From the NCBI RefSeq assembly GCF_030316605.1, contig NZ_CP127039.1, positions 1,364,001 to 1,428,000 on the forward strand: a stretch of DNA of 64,000 nt. The letters run 5' to 3'. Below, piece by piece: positions 42,349-53,682 of the stretch (within the stretch, counting starts at the first letter, position 1; every line of letters starts with the position of its first letter). This DNA is from Spiroplasma ixodetis Y32 (GTDB lineage Bacteria; Bacillota_I; Bacilli_A; Mycoplasmatales; VBWQ01). The notes below the pieces were generated by a model. That model was not told the origin of the DNA and did no database searches. It saw only the letters and a list, made by a program, of their open reading frames with translations. Made by a program: the position numbers and the translations under genes.

Positions 42349-42867
42349 ATGCAAATAGAATTTAAAAAAGAACAAATTGTTAAAAATAAACCATAATCTA
42401 TTCTTATTGATTATGTTAAATATAAATTATCACTTCCAAAATGAATGATTAAAAATAATTCTTTTATTGTTGATAACAGTTACACATATTGAGTTTTTAA
42501 TTTAGACAATGTTAAAAGAGAATTAAGTGGTAATGAATTAGTAAAACTATTAGAACCATATATTTCTGAGCAAAAAATAACTGTTAATAAACCAACCGCT
42601 CCAAAAGAATATTATCTTAATAATATAAAACTTGAACCATTAACATTTTATGAACAGCATAATAGTTGATTTATGGGTGAAATTACAGATAACAAAACTA
42701 AAATTACTAATCCTTGTTTTAAATATAACATTAGGTGAGAAGAAAATAGAAAAGGTTTTAAAATAAATAATCCATATAAACATGATGATTTACCAATTAA
42801 TTATATAGTTATTTCCTATAAGGAAAATTCAACTCATAATGAAAAAGTATTTTTGTTGAACATGTAA
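42349..42867 (+). pseudogene. Duplicate of the 172-residue operon-leading gene, one nonsense codon
   Basis: Same length and almost the same sequence as 23538-24056, but codon 16 is TAA (42394-42396) where the other copy has CAA. The rest is open (SILIDYVKYKLSLPKW...). A single C to T change inactivated it. Confidence 0.7.
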
Positions 42868-42897
42868 ACAAAATAAATTAGATTATTTATTTTTTAA
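42839..42897 (+). pseudogene. 5' fragment of the zinc-ribbon gene, cut by IS1595-like copy 5
   Basis: ATG AAA AAG TAT TTT TGT TGA ACA TGT (start of the 56-residue zinc-ribbon gene 23396-23566) followed by 10 more codons, then the palindromic tail at 42898. The rest of this gene and all genes up to the scaffold homologue are missing, implying a deletion. Confidence 0.65.
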
Positions 42898-43903
42898 GGC
42901 TTTTCTCCCTTTATGTACTATTTTTAAATTTTATCACATAAATGCTGAGAAAAGCCTATCTACGGACTTCTCCCCACATGTACTTGTGGAGGAAACAATG
43001 AAATTGAATGAGTTCAACAATGCTTTTCAAACAGAACAGGATTGTTTAAAATATATAGCAAGTTTGAAGAAAAACAAATGTATCATGTGTTCTTGAACAA
43101 GTTTGAATACTTCTAATTTAAGAAGAATAAGATGTTTGAAATGTCATCAAACATTTAGTATTCTTCATGGCACCATTTTTTACAAGTCACAAACACCTTT
43201 GAGATTTTGATTTTATCTCATCTTTAGATGAATAAACACCAAACATGGAATTACATCAACTGATGTTGCAAAAGAATTGGGTGTGACTTTGAAAACTGCT
43301 TGAAGAATGGGTCATCAAATCAGAAATCGTATTGCCAAACAAGAACATCAATTTATTGTTGAGGGCATAGTGCAAATGGATGAAATGTATCTTTCACATA
43401 TGGGTTTTAAAAAACAAGGAAGATCTTTGATAAATAAAACATTAATTGTTGGGATTTATGAAAAAACAACCAATAATTTAATTGTGAAAGTAATCAAAAA
43501 CGCAAAAAGTAAAAATCTTTTGCAGTTTGCAAGAAACCATATTTCTTCAAAGTGTGATGTACATACTGATTCTTGAAAAGGATATCGTGATTTCAAATCA
43601 CTTTTCCCTAATCACAAAACAGTTAACCATCAAGATGGTTATGTTTCAAAAATTGGCGTAAATACCAATCAAATTGAATCAGTATGAAAACATATACGAA
43701 GAACATTTAAAACACATATCAAAGTTGCAAAACATCATGTTCATTTATATGCCAAAGAAGCTGCATATAAATTCAACAAGATACCTACTTTTGAAACTGT
43801 AATGCTATGTTTCATTTAAAAATGTGGGGAGAAGTCCGTAGATAGGCTTTTCTCAGCATTTATGTGATAAAATTTAAAAATAGTACATAAAGAGAGAAAA
43901 GCC
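42898..43903 (+). mobile_element. IS1595-like insertion sequence, copy 5, with a tail on both sides
   Basis: Element body 42963-43903 with normal right tail (ends GAGAGAAAAGCC), plus an inverted second tail at the left (42898-42956) and TATCTA spacer before CGGAC. The flanks TTTTTAA and AAAATTA do not form an 8-bp duplication. Consistent with recombination between two opposite-facing copies. Confidence 0.85.
42998..43819 (+). CDS. IS1595-family transposase, copy 5
   Basis: 273 residues, intact. Carries MGHQIRNR with IVQMDEMYL, an intermediate between the copy 2/3 form and the majority form. Confidence 0.88.
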
Positions 43904-44096
43904 AAAATTAATAAAGAAAGTAAATAATAAAGGTGTGATGTAAATGTTAGAAAATGAAACTAATGTTCAAGAAACAACTGAACCTTTAACTGAGAATAAT
44001 AATTTACAACAAGAGCAAGAAACTAAGATTGTTGAATTAGAAAATAAGTTAAATAAACTTAATCAAGAAATTAAAGAAAAAGAGATAATTAATATA

Positions 44097-45037
44097 CGGA
44101 CTTCTCCCCACATGTACTTGTGGAGGAAACAATGAAATTGAATGAGTTCAACAATGCTTTTCAAACAGAACAGGATTGTTTAAAATATATAGCAAGTTTG
44201 AAGAAAAACAAATGTATCATGTGTTCTTGAACAAGTTTGAATACTTCTAATTTAAGAAGAATAAGATGTTTGAAATGTCATCAAACATTTAGTATTCTTC
44301 ATGGCACCATTTTTTACAAGTCACAAACACCTTTGAGATTTTGATTTTATCTAATCTTTAGATGAATAAACACCAAACATGGAATTACATCAACTGATGT
44401 TGCAAAAGAATTGGGTGTGACTTTGAAAACTGCTTGAAGAATGGGTCATGAAATCAGAAATCGTATTGCCAAACAAGAACATCAATTTATTGTTGAGGGC
44501 ATAGTGCAAATGGATGAAATGTATCTTTCACATATGGGTTTTAAAAAACAAGGAAGATCTTTGATAAATAAAACATTAATTGTTGGCATTTATGAAAAAA
44601 CAACCAATAATTTAATTGTGAAAGTAATCAAAAACGCAAAAAGTAAAAATCTTTTGCAGTTTGCAAGAAACCATATTTCTTCAAAGTGTGATGTACATAC
44701 TGATTCTTGAAAAGGATATCGTGATTTCAAATCACTTTTCCCTAATCACAAAACAGTTAACCATCAAGATGGTTATGTTTCAAAAATTGGCGTAAATACC
44801 AATCAAATTGAATCAAGATGAAAACATATACGAAGAACATTTAAAACACATATCAAAGTTGCAAAACATCATGTTCATTTATATGCCAAAGAAGCTGCAT
44901 ATAAATTCAACAAGATACCTACTTTTGAAACTGTAATGCTATGTTTCATTTAAAAATGTGGCGAGAAGTCCGTAGATAGGCTTTTCTCAACATTTATGTG
45001 ATAAAATTTAAAAATAGTACATAAAGGGAGAAAAGCC
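44097..45037 (+). mobile_element. IS1595-like insertion sequence, copy 6 (complete)
   Basis: 941 bp, perfect 8-bp duplication TTAATATA (44089-44096 and 45038-45045). Inner repeat shows one change (GTGGCGAGAAG). Confidence 0.92.
44132..44953 (+). CDS. IS1595-family transposase, copy 6
   Basis: 273 residues, one frame. A Val to Arg change in NQIESRWKHIRR, next to the last catalytic residue, may impair it. Confidence 0.88.
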
Positions 45038-45451
45038 TTAATATATTTAACAAATATCAAGTTAAAAGTGAATTTTATGATTATTTAAAGTTTAAAACTA
45101 GTAATATAGAAAATTCAAAAATAGAAGACACTATTAAAAAAATGATTAAAGAACAACCATTATTTAAAGAACCAATTAATACAGGTGGTAAACCAGAAAC
45201 AATATTAACAAATCAACCGAATTCAATAAAAAGTAGTTTATTGAATTATAAAAAGAAATAAGGGAGATTGTCAAAAATCCGGAATAAATTAAATCGTTGT
45301 AGTCTTATTATCTTTTAGACAAGAAATAATTTGGATTTTTATGAAATTGTATTTAAATAATATAATTTTTTTAAAAATATTGCAACTAAAATACTTATAA
45401 TTAAATTTAGTAAGTGCTTTACTTTTAAAATAAATTAAGGAGAATTTAAAA

Positions 45452-45877
45452 ATGACAATTAAAACACTGAAAAAATTACAGTTATTAACTGTATCATTAT
45501 TTATTTTAAGCATTTTAACTTTAATTATAGGATTAATATTAATAAATTTTAGTCACTTTAATCTTTTTTATTTTGATAAAAATTTAAATTGTATTAATGG
45601 ATTTAAAATGTTAAAACATTTTCAATTAAGTTTTATCATAGAGCATTCTGCAAAATATTTTTATAATCTTGGAACTCATCATATTAAAGAAAATTATTAT
45701 GAATGAACTGAATTACGAAGTGGAATTTTTTTGGTTTTAATTTTAGTTCCAATTTTATTTTTTATAACTATGTTATTCACTTTTTTCATTATTGGTTTAA
45801 AAATAAAAATAAAAAATAATAATTTTTGAGATGCTATTCAAAATTGCGAAATAATCAATAATTACTATATTCATTAA
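45452..45877 (+). CDS. Membrane protein paired with UPF0236 fragment
   Basis: 141 residues, same length and layout as 7320-7745 (MTIKTLKKLQLLTVSLFILS..., conserved tail NNNFWDAIQNCEIINNYYIH). The middle is quite diverged, but the leader sequences (TTGCAACTAAAATACTTAT) are also alike. Site AAGGAG. Confidence 0.7.
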
Positions 45878-46108
45878 ATTATGTTTCTAAATTTATTTTG
45901 TTACATTTAAAAATAACCATTTTAATGTAAATACTAATATTATATGTTCTATTACCAAGCATTTCTTTTAAAACATGTCAAATATTAGTTTCAGTAAAGC
46001 AACCTATATTTCACTTTGCACCTTGATTTTCAATACCTTGTTTATTATTTTTAAAATACTGTTTTTTTAATTTTTTATGATTATCTAATTCTTTATATAA
46101 ATAGTTAA

Positions 46109-47049
46109 CGGACTTTTCCCCACATGTACTTGTGGAGGAAACAATGAAATTGAATGAGTTCAACAATGCTTTTCAAACAGAACAGGATTGTTTAAAATAT
46201 ATAGCAAGTTTGAAGAAAAACAAATGTATCATGTGTTCTTGAACAAGTTTGAATACTTCTAATTTAAGAAGAATAAGATGTTTGAAATGTCATCAAACAT
46301 TTAGTATTCTTCATGGCACCATTTTTTACAAGTCACAAACACCTTTGAGATTTTGATTTTATCTCATCTTTAGATGAATAAACACCAAACATGGAATTAC
46401 ATCAACTGATGTTGCAAAAGAATTGGGTGGGACTTTGAAAACTGCTTGAAGAATGGGTCATGAAATCAGAAATCGTATTGCCAAACAAGAACATCAATTT
46501 ATTGTTGAGGGCATAGTGCAAATGGATGAAATGTATCTTTCACATATGGGTTTTAAAAAACAAGGAAGATATTTGATAAATAAAACATTAATTGTTGGGA
46601 TTTATGAAAAAACAACCAATAATTTAATTGTGAAAGTAATCAAAAACGCAAAAAGTAAAAATCTTTTGCAGTTTGCAAGAAACCATATTTCTTCAAAGTG
46701 TGATGTACATACTGATTCTTGAAAAGGATATCGTGATTTCAAATCACTTTTCCCTAATCACAAAACAGTTAACCATCAAGATGGTTATGTTTCAAAAATT
46801 GGCGTAAATACCAATCAAATTGAATCAGTATGAAAACATATACGAAGAACATTTAAAACACATATCAAAGTTGCAAAACATCATGTTCATTTATATGCCA
46901 AAGAAGCTGCATATAAATTCAACAAGATACCTACTTTTGAAACTGTAATGCTATGTTTCATTTAAAAATGTGGGGAGAAGTCCGTAGATAGGCTTTTCTC
47001 AGCATTTATGTGATAAAATTTAAAAATAGTACATAAAGGGAGAAAAGCC
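46109..47049 (+). mobile_element. IS1595-like insertion sequence, copy 7 (complete)
   Basis: 941 bp; 8-bp duplication ATAGTTAA at 46101-46108 and 47050-47057. Left end has TTTTCCCC instead of TTCTCCCC. Confidence 0.92.
46144..46965 (+). CDS. IS1595-family transposase, copy 7
   Basis: 273 residues, intact. Variants: GGTLKTAW (Val to Gly in the helix-turn-helix) and GRYLINK (Ser to Tyr). Confidence 0.87.
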
Positions 47050-47196
47050 ATAGTTAATTAATTCATCATATTGACCATTATTAATTAAATTTTTACAGTG
47101 ATTATATTCTTCTAAATATTTTTCTTTATTTCCAGCCATTATTCCAAGATATAATGTTCTAATTAAATGAAATTTATCTAAAACAAACTGTGCACC

Positions 47197-48578
47197 GGCA
47201 TAAGTTAGTTAAGTTTACTCCTATAATTTTTAATCTAGACAGTATGATTAGTTTAAATAATTAATAGTTAAGGAGTAAAGATGAAATATAAAGTTTATAC
47301 AAGAAAAATTAAACTAGATGTTTTAAATGAATATGTAGTGATTAAAAAATTAAAAACCATTGATATTAAAACCAAATATCAATTATCAACCAGATCATTA
47401 ATTTATAATTGAGTAAAAAAATATCAAAAAAATAATAAATTAATTACTATTCATACTTTTCAAACAAATCATCAAATAGATAAAGTGAATATCAAAAATA
47501 AAAATTTAAAACTTGAAAATAAAAAACTCAAAAAGTCACTACTAAAAGAAAAAATAAAAAATGAATTTTTAAGACAAAAACAATTCTGTGATAAAGAATT
47601 AAAAAACAATCAAAATATTTTAAATAGTAAATTATTGAAAAGTAAATGTTTTTTAATAGTTGATAAATATAGAAATAAAAATTATGGAATTAATGACATA
47701 ATTAGTTTGTTACCTTTCAGTAAAGTTGCATATTATAAATGAATAAAAAACGGTAAAAAGAAATATCAAACAAAAATTGATAATGGGTTATTAAAAGAAT
47801 TAAATAAAATTGTTGTTATTAGCAACAAAGATAAAATAATTAAAATTACTAGTTTAGAAAAGGTGAGATTAGAATTAAAGAAAAACAACACCAATCTTAA
47901 ATGCAGTAAAAACAGCATTATGAGGTTATTAGAAGATAATAATATCAAACTATTAACCAAACCCAAAAAACAGCGTAGAGCGAAATCTAATTCCTTAAAA
48001 TCAAATTTCCAAGATTTATTAAAACGTAATTTTACCAGTAATACTTATCTTGAAAAAGTTGACATCGATGGTACTTGATTTAAAGAATTAATTATTAATA
48101 ATAAAAAAACTAAATTATTATTTGAAATTGCTACAGATATGAATAGTAATGCTATAGTTGGTTGAAAAATTAATAAAAGTGAAAATGCAATAACCATTTT
48201 AAATGTTCTTAATCAAGTAACAAAGGCAAGTCGTAAAGAACATAAAATATTTGCAACATTTATCCAGTCTGATTTAGGTTCAGGTAATACTAGTAAAATA
48301 GTTACAAATAGTTTTAATAAAAGTAAAACTTTAATTCATTCAAAAAGTTTATCAGGATTTAAAGGCAACCAAGTAAGTGAATGTTTAAATCGCTGAATCA
48401 AAAGAGATTTTAAAATTATGTTTGGTAACAAGTTTAATAGCATTAAACATTTCACAGAAGCATTAAGAAAATTTATTAACTGATGAAATAATGATAGAAT
48501 GATTTTACGATTAAAAATGTCTCCAAACCAATTTGTACAGATTTGAAGACAAGAAAGTAAACTTATCTAACCAATGCC
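47197..48578 (+). mobile_element. IS3-like insertion sequence, complete copy
   Basis: Ends GGCATAAGTTAGTTAAGTTT at the left and its partner (rev. comp. GGGCATTGGTTAGATAAGTTT) at the right, matched at most positions. It carries a single transposase gene. Head of a tandem array with two truncated copies. Confidence 0.85.
47281..48570 (+). CDS. IS3-like transposase, complete
   Basis: 429 residues under code 4 in one frame. N-terminal helix-turn-helix (TKYQLSTRSLIYNWV) and a coiled-coil region (KNLKLENKKLKKSLLKEK), then the integrase core with Asp in VDIDGTW (~261), QSDLGSG (D331) and SECLNRW (E367). The D-x35-E spacing fits the IS3 family. Unlike most IS3 members it is a single gene, not orfA/orfB with frameshifting. 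Codon use matches the host. Confidence 0.8.
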
Positions 48579-49684
48579 CAAATCATCAAATAGATAAAGT
48601 GAATATCAAAGATAAAAATTTAAAACTTGAAAATAAAAAACGCAAAAAGTCACTACTAAAAGAAAAAATAAAAAATGAATTTTTAAGACAAAAACAATTC
48701 TGTGATAAAGAATTAAAAAACAATCAAAATATTTTAAATAGTAAATTATTGAAAAGTAAATGTTTTTTAATAGTTGATAAATATAGAAATAAAAATTATG
48801 GAATTAATGACATAATTAGTTTGTTACCTATCAGTAAAGTTGCATATTATAAATGAATAAAAAATGGTAAAAAGAAATATCAAACAAAAATTGATAATGA
48901 GTTATTAAAAGAATTAAATAAAATTGTTGTTATTAGCAACAAAGATAAAATAATTAAAATTACTAGTTTAGAAAAGGTGAGATTAGAATTAAAGAAAAAC
49001 AACACCAATCTTAAATGCAGTAAAAACAGCATTATGAGGTTATTAGAAGATAATAATATCAAACTATTAACCAAACCCAAAAAACAGCGTAGAGCGAAAT
49101 CTAATTCCTTAAAATCAAATTTCCAAGATTTATTAAAACGTAATTTTACCAGTAATACTTATCTTGAAAAAGTTGGCATCGATGGTACTTGATTTAAAGA
49201 ATTAATTATTAATAATAAAAAAACTAAATTATTATTAGAAATTGCTACAGATATGAATAGTAATGCTATAGTTGGTTGAAAAATTAATAAAAGTGAAAAT
49301 GCAATAACCATTTTAAATGTTCTTAATCAAGTAACAAAGGCAAGTCGTAAAGAACATAAAATATTTGCAACATTTATCCAGTCTGATTTAGGTTCAGGTA
49401 ATACTAGTAAAATAGTTACAAATAGTTTTAATAAAAGTAAAACTTTAATTCATTCAAAAAGTTTATCAGGATTTAAAGGCAACCAAGTAAGTGAATGTTT
49501 AAATCGATGAATCAAAAGAGATTTTAAAATTATGTTTGGTAACAAGTTTAATAGCATTAAACATTTCACAGAAGCATTAAGAAAATTTATTAACTGATGA
49601 AATAATGATAGAATGATTTTACGATTAAAAATGTCTCCAAACCAATTTGTACAGATTTGAAGACAAGAAAGTAAACTTATCTAA
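48579..49684 (+). pseudogene. IS3-like transposase, truncated copy 2 of tandem array
   Basis: Begins inside the gene (NHQIDKVNIKDKNLK) immediately after the right end of copy 1 and is open to the TAA at 49682. N-terminal ~65 residues and the left end are missing. The remainder matches copy 1 almost exactly (variants KKRKKSLL, GIDGTW). Confidence 0.8.
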
Positions 49685-49690
49685 CCAATG

Positions 49691-50575
49691 CCCATAATTA
49701 GTTTGTTACCTATCAGTAAAGTTGCATATTATAAATGAATAAAAAACGGTAAAAAGAAATATCAAACAAAAATTGATAATGAGTTATTAAAAGAATTAAA
49801 TAAAATTGTTTTTATTAGCAACAAAGATAAAATAATTAAAATTACTAGTTTATAAAAGGTGAGATTAGAATTAAAGAAAAACAACACCAATCTTAAATGC
49901 AGTAAAAACAGCATTATGAGGTTATTAGAAGATAATAATATCAACCCCCTATTAACCAAACCCAAAAAACAGCGTAGAGCGAAATCTAATTCCTTAAAAT
50001 CAAATTTCCAAGATTTATTAAAACATAATTTTACCAGTAATACTTATCTTGAAAAAGTTGGCATCGATGGTACTTGATTTAAAGAATTAATTATTAATAA
50101 TAAAAAAACTAAATTATTATTAGAAATTGCTACAGATATGAATAGTAATGCTATAGTTGGTTGAAAAATTAATAAAAGTGAAAATGCAATAACCATTTTA
50201 AATGTTCTTAATCAAGTAACAAAGGCAAGTCGTAAAGAACATAAAATATTTGCAACATTTATCCAGTCTGATTTAGGTTCAGGTAATACTAGTAAAATAG
50301 TTACAAATAGTTTTAATAAAAGTAAAACTTTAATTCATTCAAAAAGTTTATCAGGATTTAAGGGCAACCAAGTAAGTGAATGTTTAAATCGATGAATCAA
50401 AAGAGATTTTAAAATTATGTTTGGTAACAATTTTAATAGCATTAAACATTTCACAGAAGCATTAAGAAAATTTATTAACTGATGAAATAATGATAGAATG
50501 ATTTTACGATTAAAAATGTCTCCAAACCAATTTGTACATATTTGAAGACAATAAAGTAAACTTATCTAACCAATG
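49691..50575 (+). pseudogene. IS3-like transposase, truncated copy 3 of tandem array
   Basis: Begins further in (IISLLPISKVAYYKWIKNG) right after copy 2. It carries TAA in place of GAA after KITSL, a 3-base C insertion (NNINPLLTKPK) and a late stop (RQ then TAA). It ends in CCAATGCC at 50578. Dead. Confidence 0.8.
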
Positions 50576-50739
50576 CCTTATCATATTTTTTTTTGTTACT
50601 TTTAATATAAATGAAAATTATTAATAATTAGACATTTGAAATCAATAGTAATTAAAGTGATAACATTGATAAGTTAAAAAACTAAACTTTAAATGAGGAC
50701 ACAATTGTATCTTTCAATTTTATTAAGTGATATTATTAA

Positions 50740-51641
50740 GGCTTTTCTCCCTTTATGTACTATTTTTAAATTTTATCACATAAATGCTGAGAAAAGCCTA
50801 TCTACGGACTTCTCCCCACATTTTTAAATGAAACATAGCATTACAGTTTCAAAAGTAGGTATCTTGTTGAATTTATATGCAGCTTCTTTGGCATATAAAT
50901 GAATATGATGTTTTGCAACTTTGATATGTGTTTTAAATGTTCTTCGTATATGTTTTCATACTGATTCAATTTGATTGGTATTTACGCCAATTTTTGAAAC
51001 ATAACCATCTTGATGGTTAACTGTTTTGTGATTATGGAAAAGTGATTTGAAATCACGATATCCTTTTCAAGAATCAGTATGTACATCACACTTTGAAGAA
51101 ATATGGTTTCTTGCAAACTGCAAAAGATTTTTACTTTTTGAGTTTTTGATTACTTTCACAATTAAATTATTGGTTGTTTTTTCATAAATCCCAACAATTA
51201 ATGTTTTATTTATCAAAGATCTTCCTTGTTTTTTAAAACCCATATGTGAAAGATACATTTCATCCATTTGCACTATGCCCTCAACAATAAATTGATGTTC
51301 TTGTTTGGCAATACGATTTCTGATTTCATGACCCATTCTTCAAGCAGTTTTCAAAGTCACACCCAATTCTTTTGCAACATCAGTTGATGTAATTCCATGT
51401 TTGGTGTTTATTCATCTAAAGATGAGATAAAATCAAAATCTCAAAGGTGTTTGTGACTTGTAAAAAATGGTGCCATGAAGAATACTAAATGTTTGATGAC
51501 ATTTCAAACATCTTATTCTTCTTAAATTAGAAGTATTCAAACTTGCTATATATTTTAAACAATCCTGTTCTGTTTGAAAAGCATTGTTGAACTCATTCAA
51601 TTTCATTGTTTCCTCCACAAGTACATGTGGGGAGAAGTCCG
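50740..51641 (-). mobile_element. IS1595-like insertion sequence, copy 8 (902 bp, internal 39-bp deletion)
   Basis: Inverted copy; tail at 50740 (left), CGGAC end at 51641. Flanks ATTATTAA (50732-50739) and ATTCTTAA (51642-51649) match at 7 of 8 bases. It is 39 bp shorter than the standard 941. Confidence 0.88.
50824..51606 (-). CDS. IS1595-family transposase, copy 8, first zinc-ribbon pair deleted
   Basis: 260 residues; in-frame loss of 13 residues (KKNKCIMCSWTSL region) between direct repeats AAGTTTGAA. This removes C28 and C31, half of the zinc ribbon, while the DDE core stays open. Likely unable to bind DNA normally. Confidence 0.85.
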
Positions 51642-51678
51642 ATTCTTAATTATAAAAATTAAAGAAGGAGAAAAAAAT

Positions 51679-51928
51679 ATGTTAAAAGCAGGAAGTATAT
51701 TAATATTTATTGTTTTTATTTTATAATCAATATTTATAATTCCTTTATTATGAACAATACCCGGTTTTATTTTATACAAAAAAGTAAGTAAAGGTGAAGC
51801 GACTACTGATCAAAAAAAATGCTTTAGCAATATTAGGAATTATCTTTGGTGCTACATTAGGTATTATTGGTGGTATTTTTATATTAGTTGATTTGAACAA
51901 TGATGAAAATAAAATCCAAAGATATTAA
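51679..51928 (+). pseudogene. Small membrane protein gene, nonsense plus frameshift
   Basis: MLKAGSILIFIVFIL then TAA, continuing SIFIIPLLWTIPGFILYKKV in frame; near 51810-51820 (AAAAAAAATGC) the frame changes to KALAILGIIFGATLGIIGG and ends KIQRY at 51926. Two transmembrane segments and GAGAA-type site show a former gene. Gly-rich spans resemble DUF4190/YtxH-like small proteins, not certain. Confidence 0.55.
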
Positions 51929-51931
51929 TAA

Positions 51932-51962
51932 AAAAACATCATTAATTAATGATGTTTTTTAT
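51932..51962 (+). terminator. Intrinsic terminator
   Basis: AAAAACATCATT/AATGATGTTTTTT stem followed by ATTTTTTT. After the decayed membrane gene and before frr. Confidence 0.75.
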
Positions 51963-52064
51963 TTTTTTAAATAGTTTTCCATTGGTTTTAATAAAAATTA
52001 TTATATAATTTTTATAGTTTGATTTAAAAACAACTTAAAATTATTAACTAGGAGGAAAACAAAT

Positions 52065-52607
52065 ATGGAAGTTATTATTTTAGAAGCCACAAATCTGATG
52101 AATGAAATAATTTTACGTTATAAAAATGAAATTAACAAAATTCGCACCGGAAGAGCTAATCCTAATATCTTAGAAGGAGTTAATGTTAGATGTTATGGTG
52201 GTGTTGATAGTTTAAGTAATATTGCCCAAGTTAAAGTAGCAGAAGCACATCAATTATTAATTAAACCATATGATCGTAGTTTAATTAAAGACATTACAGA
52301 AGCTGTTACAAAAGCTGATTTGAAATTACAAATTAAAAGCGAAGCAGAGAATATACGTTTAATTTTCCCACAATTAACAGAAGACGTTCGTAAATCTTTA
52401 GTTAAAGATTTGAGTAAAAAAACTGAAGAATATAAAGTTAAAATCCGTAATTGTCGACGTGATGCTGTTCAAAATCTAAAAAAAATAAAATTACCAGAAG
52501 ATCAAGAAAAGCATGCAGAAACTACAATTCAAGATTTAACTGATAGTAAAATTAAAGAACTTGTATTAATAGAAAACAATAAAAAAGCCGATTTAATGAA
52601 AATTTAG
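52065..52607 (+). CDS. frr: Ribosome-recycling factor
   Basis: 180 residues, full length. Family pattern MNEIILRYKNEINKIRTGRANPNILEG at the N-terminus and VKIRNCRRDAVQNLKK in the middle, coiled-coil end. RRF with EF-G splits the post-termination ribosome. Strong site AGGAGG. Starts an frr-cdsA-rseP operon. Confidence 0.95.
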   Translation: MEVIILEATNLMNEIILRYKNEINKIRTGRANPNILEGVNVRCYGGVDSLSNIAQVKVAEAHQLLIKPYDRSLIKDITEAVTKADLKLQIKSEAENIRLIFPQLTEDVRKSLVKDLSKKTEEYKVKIRNCRRDAVQNLKKIKLPEDQEKHAETTIQDLTDSKIKELVLIENNKKADLMKI

Positions 52608-52641
52608 CAATAAAGCAATAAATAGTTAGGGGTTAAATATT

Positions 52642-53655
52642 GTGAAAAAAAAGATAATAAATAAAGAAAATATAAAATCTAAAGTTGCTTTTTTAGCAAA
52701 ACTTAGTAATTTTTTTAGAACCTATCAAAATCGTATTCTTACAAGCTTTATGTTAATTGCTTGTGGTGTATTATGAATGTTTATTGGGGCAGTTTATTTA
52801 GAACCAATTTTTGGTAATAAACCACAGTGATCAGCCTATACATTTATGATAATTAATACTTTAATTTTTATTGGTTGTTTATGAGAAATTATTAATTTAA
52901 AAAAAGAATCAAATTGATCAATTGTACTTAAAATTTCTATAATTTTAACAGGAGTCATACTTTTATGAGTTCCGCTTGGTAAAGAAACTTTTGGTCCATA
53001 TATTTATAATCATTATTGATTTGAAACTTGAATGACTTTATTAACTTTATTATTTTTCATTTGTATTTTTATTTTAATTACTTGACGAAGTAAAAATTTT
53101 CAATTAAGTGATGTTATTTTTATTTTTACTTGAATTATTTATTTAGTGTTTGTTGTTAAAGCTGTTAATTTTTTAATGTTATCAGAAATTAAACTTTCAA
53201 AACTAGGATGACCAACATTATTGTTTTTATTCATTATTGTTATGTCTAATGATGTTGGTGCTTTTATTGGTGGTATAATTTATGGTAAAACAAAAATGGC
53301 ACCAATTATATCACCAAATAAAACTTGAGAAGGTGCTATTACTGGTTTAATAACAGCAGTTATTTTAAGTATGATAACAGTAACTGTTTTTTTAGAAACA
53401 AGTAATTATAATCCATTACCTTTTTTAGAAGTTAATAGTAAAGCACCGATCTATATTGCTTATCTTGCTACTAGTTTTATTCTTTCAATTGCTAGTCAAA
53501 TGGGTGATTTATTATTTTCTTATTTGAAACGTAATTATCATGTTAAGGATTTTTCAAATATTCTACCTGGACATGGAGGATTATTAGATCGTTTAGATTC
53601 ATTTTCAACAGTAGTTATTTTTGGTTCTCTAATTACTCTAGCAGCTATTGCTTAA
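52642..53655 (+). CDS. cdsA: Phosphatidate cytidylyltransferase (CDP-diglyceride synthase)
   Basis: 337 residues starting at GTG after TAGGGG. Eight or so hydrophobic segments and the CdsA signature SYLKRNYHVKDFSNILPGHGG then DRLDS near the end, with SPNKTWEGAITG earlier. Makes CDP-diacylglycerol for phospholipid synthesis in the membrane. 34 bases after frr. Confidence 0.93.
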
Positions 53656-53682
53656 GATATAAAATTTAAGGATGAAGAAGTT

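Larger units (their letters stand above)
43944..45261 (+). pseudogene. Scaffold-like protein gene (duplicate), split by IS1595-like copy 6
   Basis: Starts MLENETNVQETTEPLTEN after GGTGTGATG, like the 124-residue scaffold at 20351-20725. The element (44097-45037) sits between codons for ..EIINI and FNKYQVKSEFYD. Removal of the element and one TTAATATA duplicate restores one frame to the TAA at 45259. About 124 residues before insertion. Confidence 0.75.
45879..47196 (-). pseudogene. UPF0236/ISLre2-type gene, 3' fragment split by IS1595-like copy 7
   Basis: Residues matching ~230-373 of 7748-8869 (AQFVLDKFHLIRTLYLGIMA ... FKCNKINLET). The N-terminal two thirds are missing where the IS3-like element begins at 47197. 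Copy 7 is inserted between LINY and LYKELDNHKK with an ATAGTTAA duplication. Confidence 0.75.
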
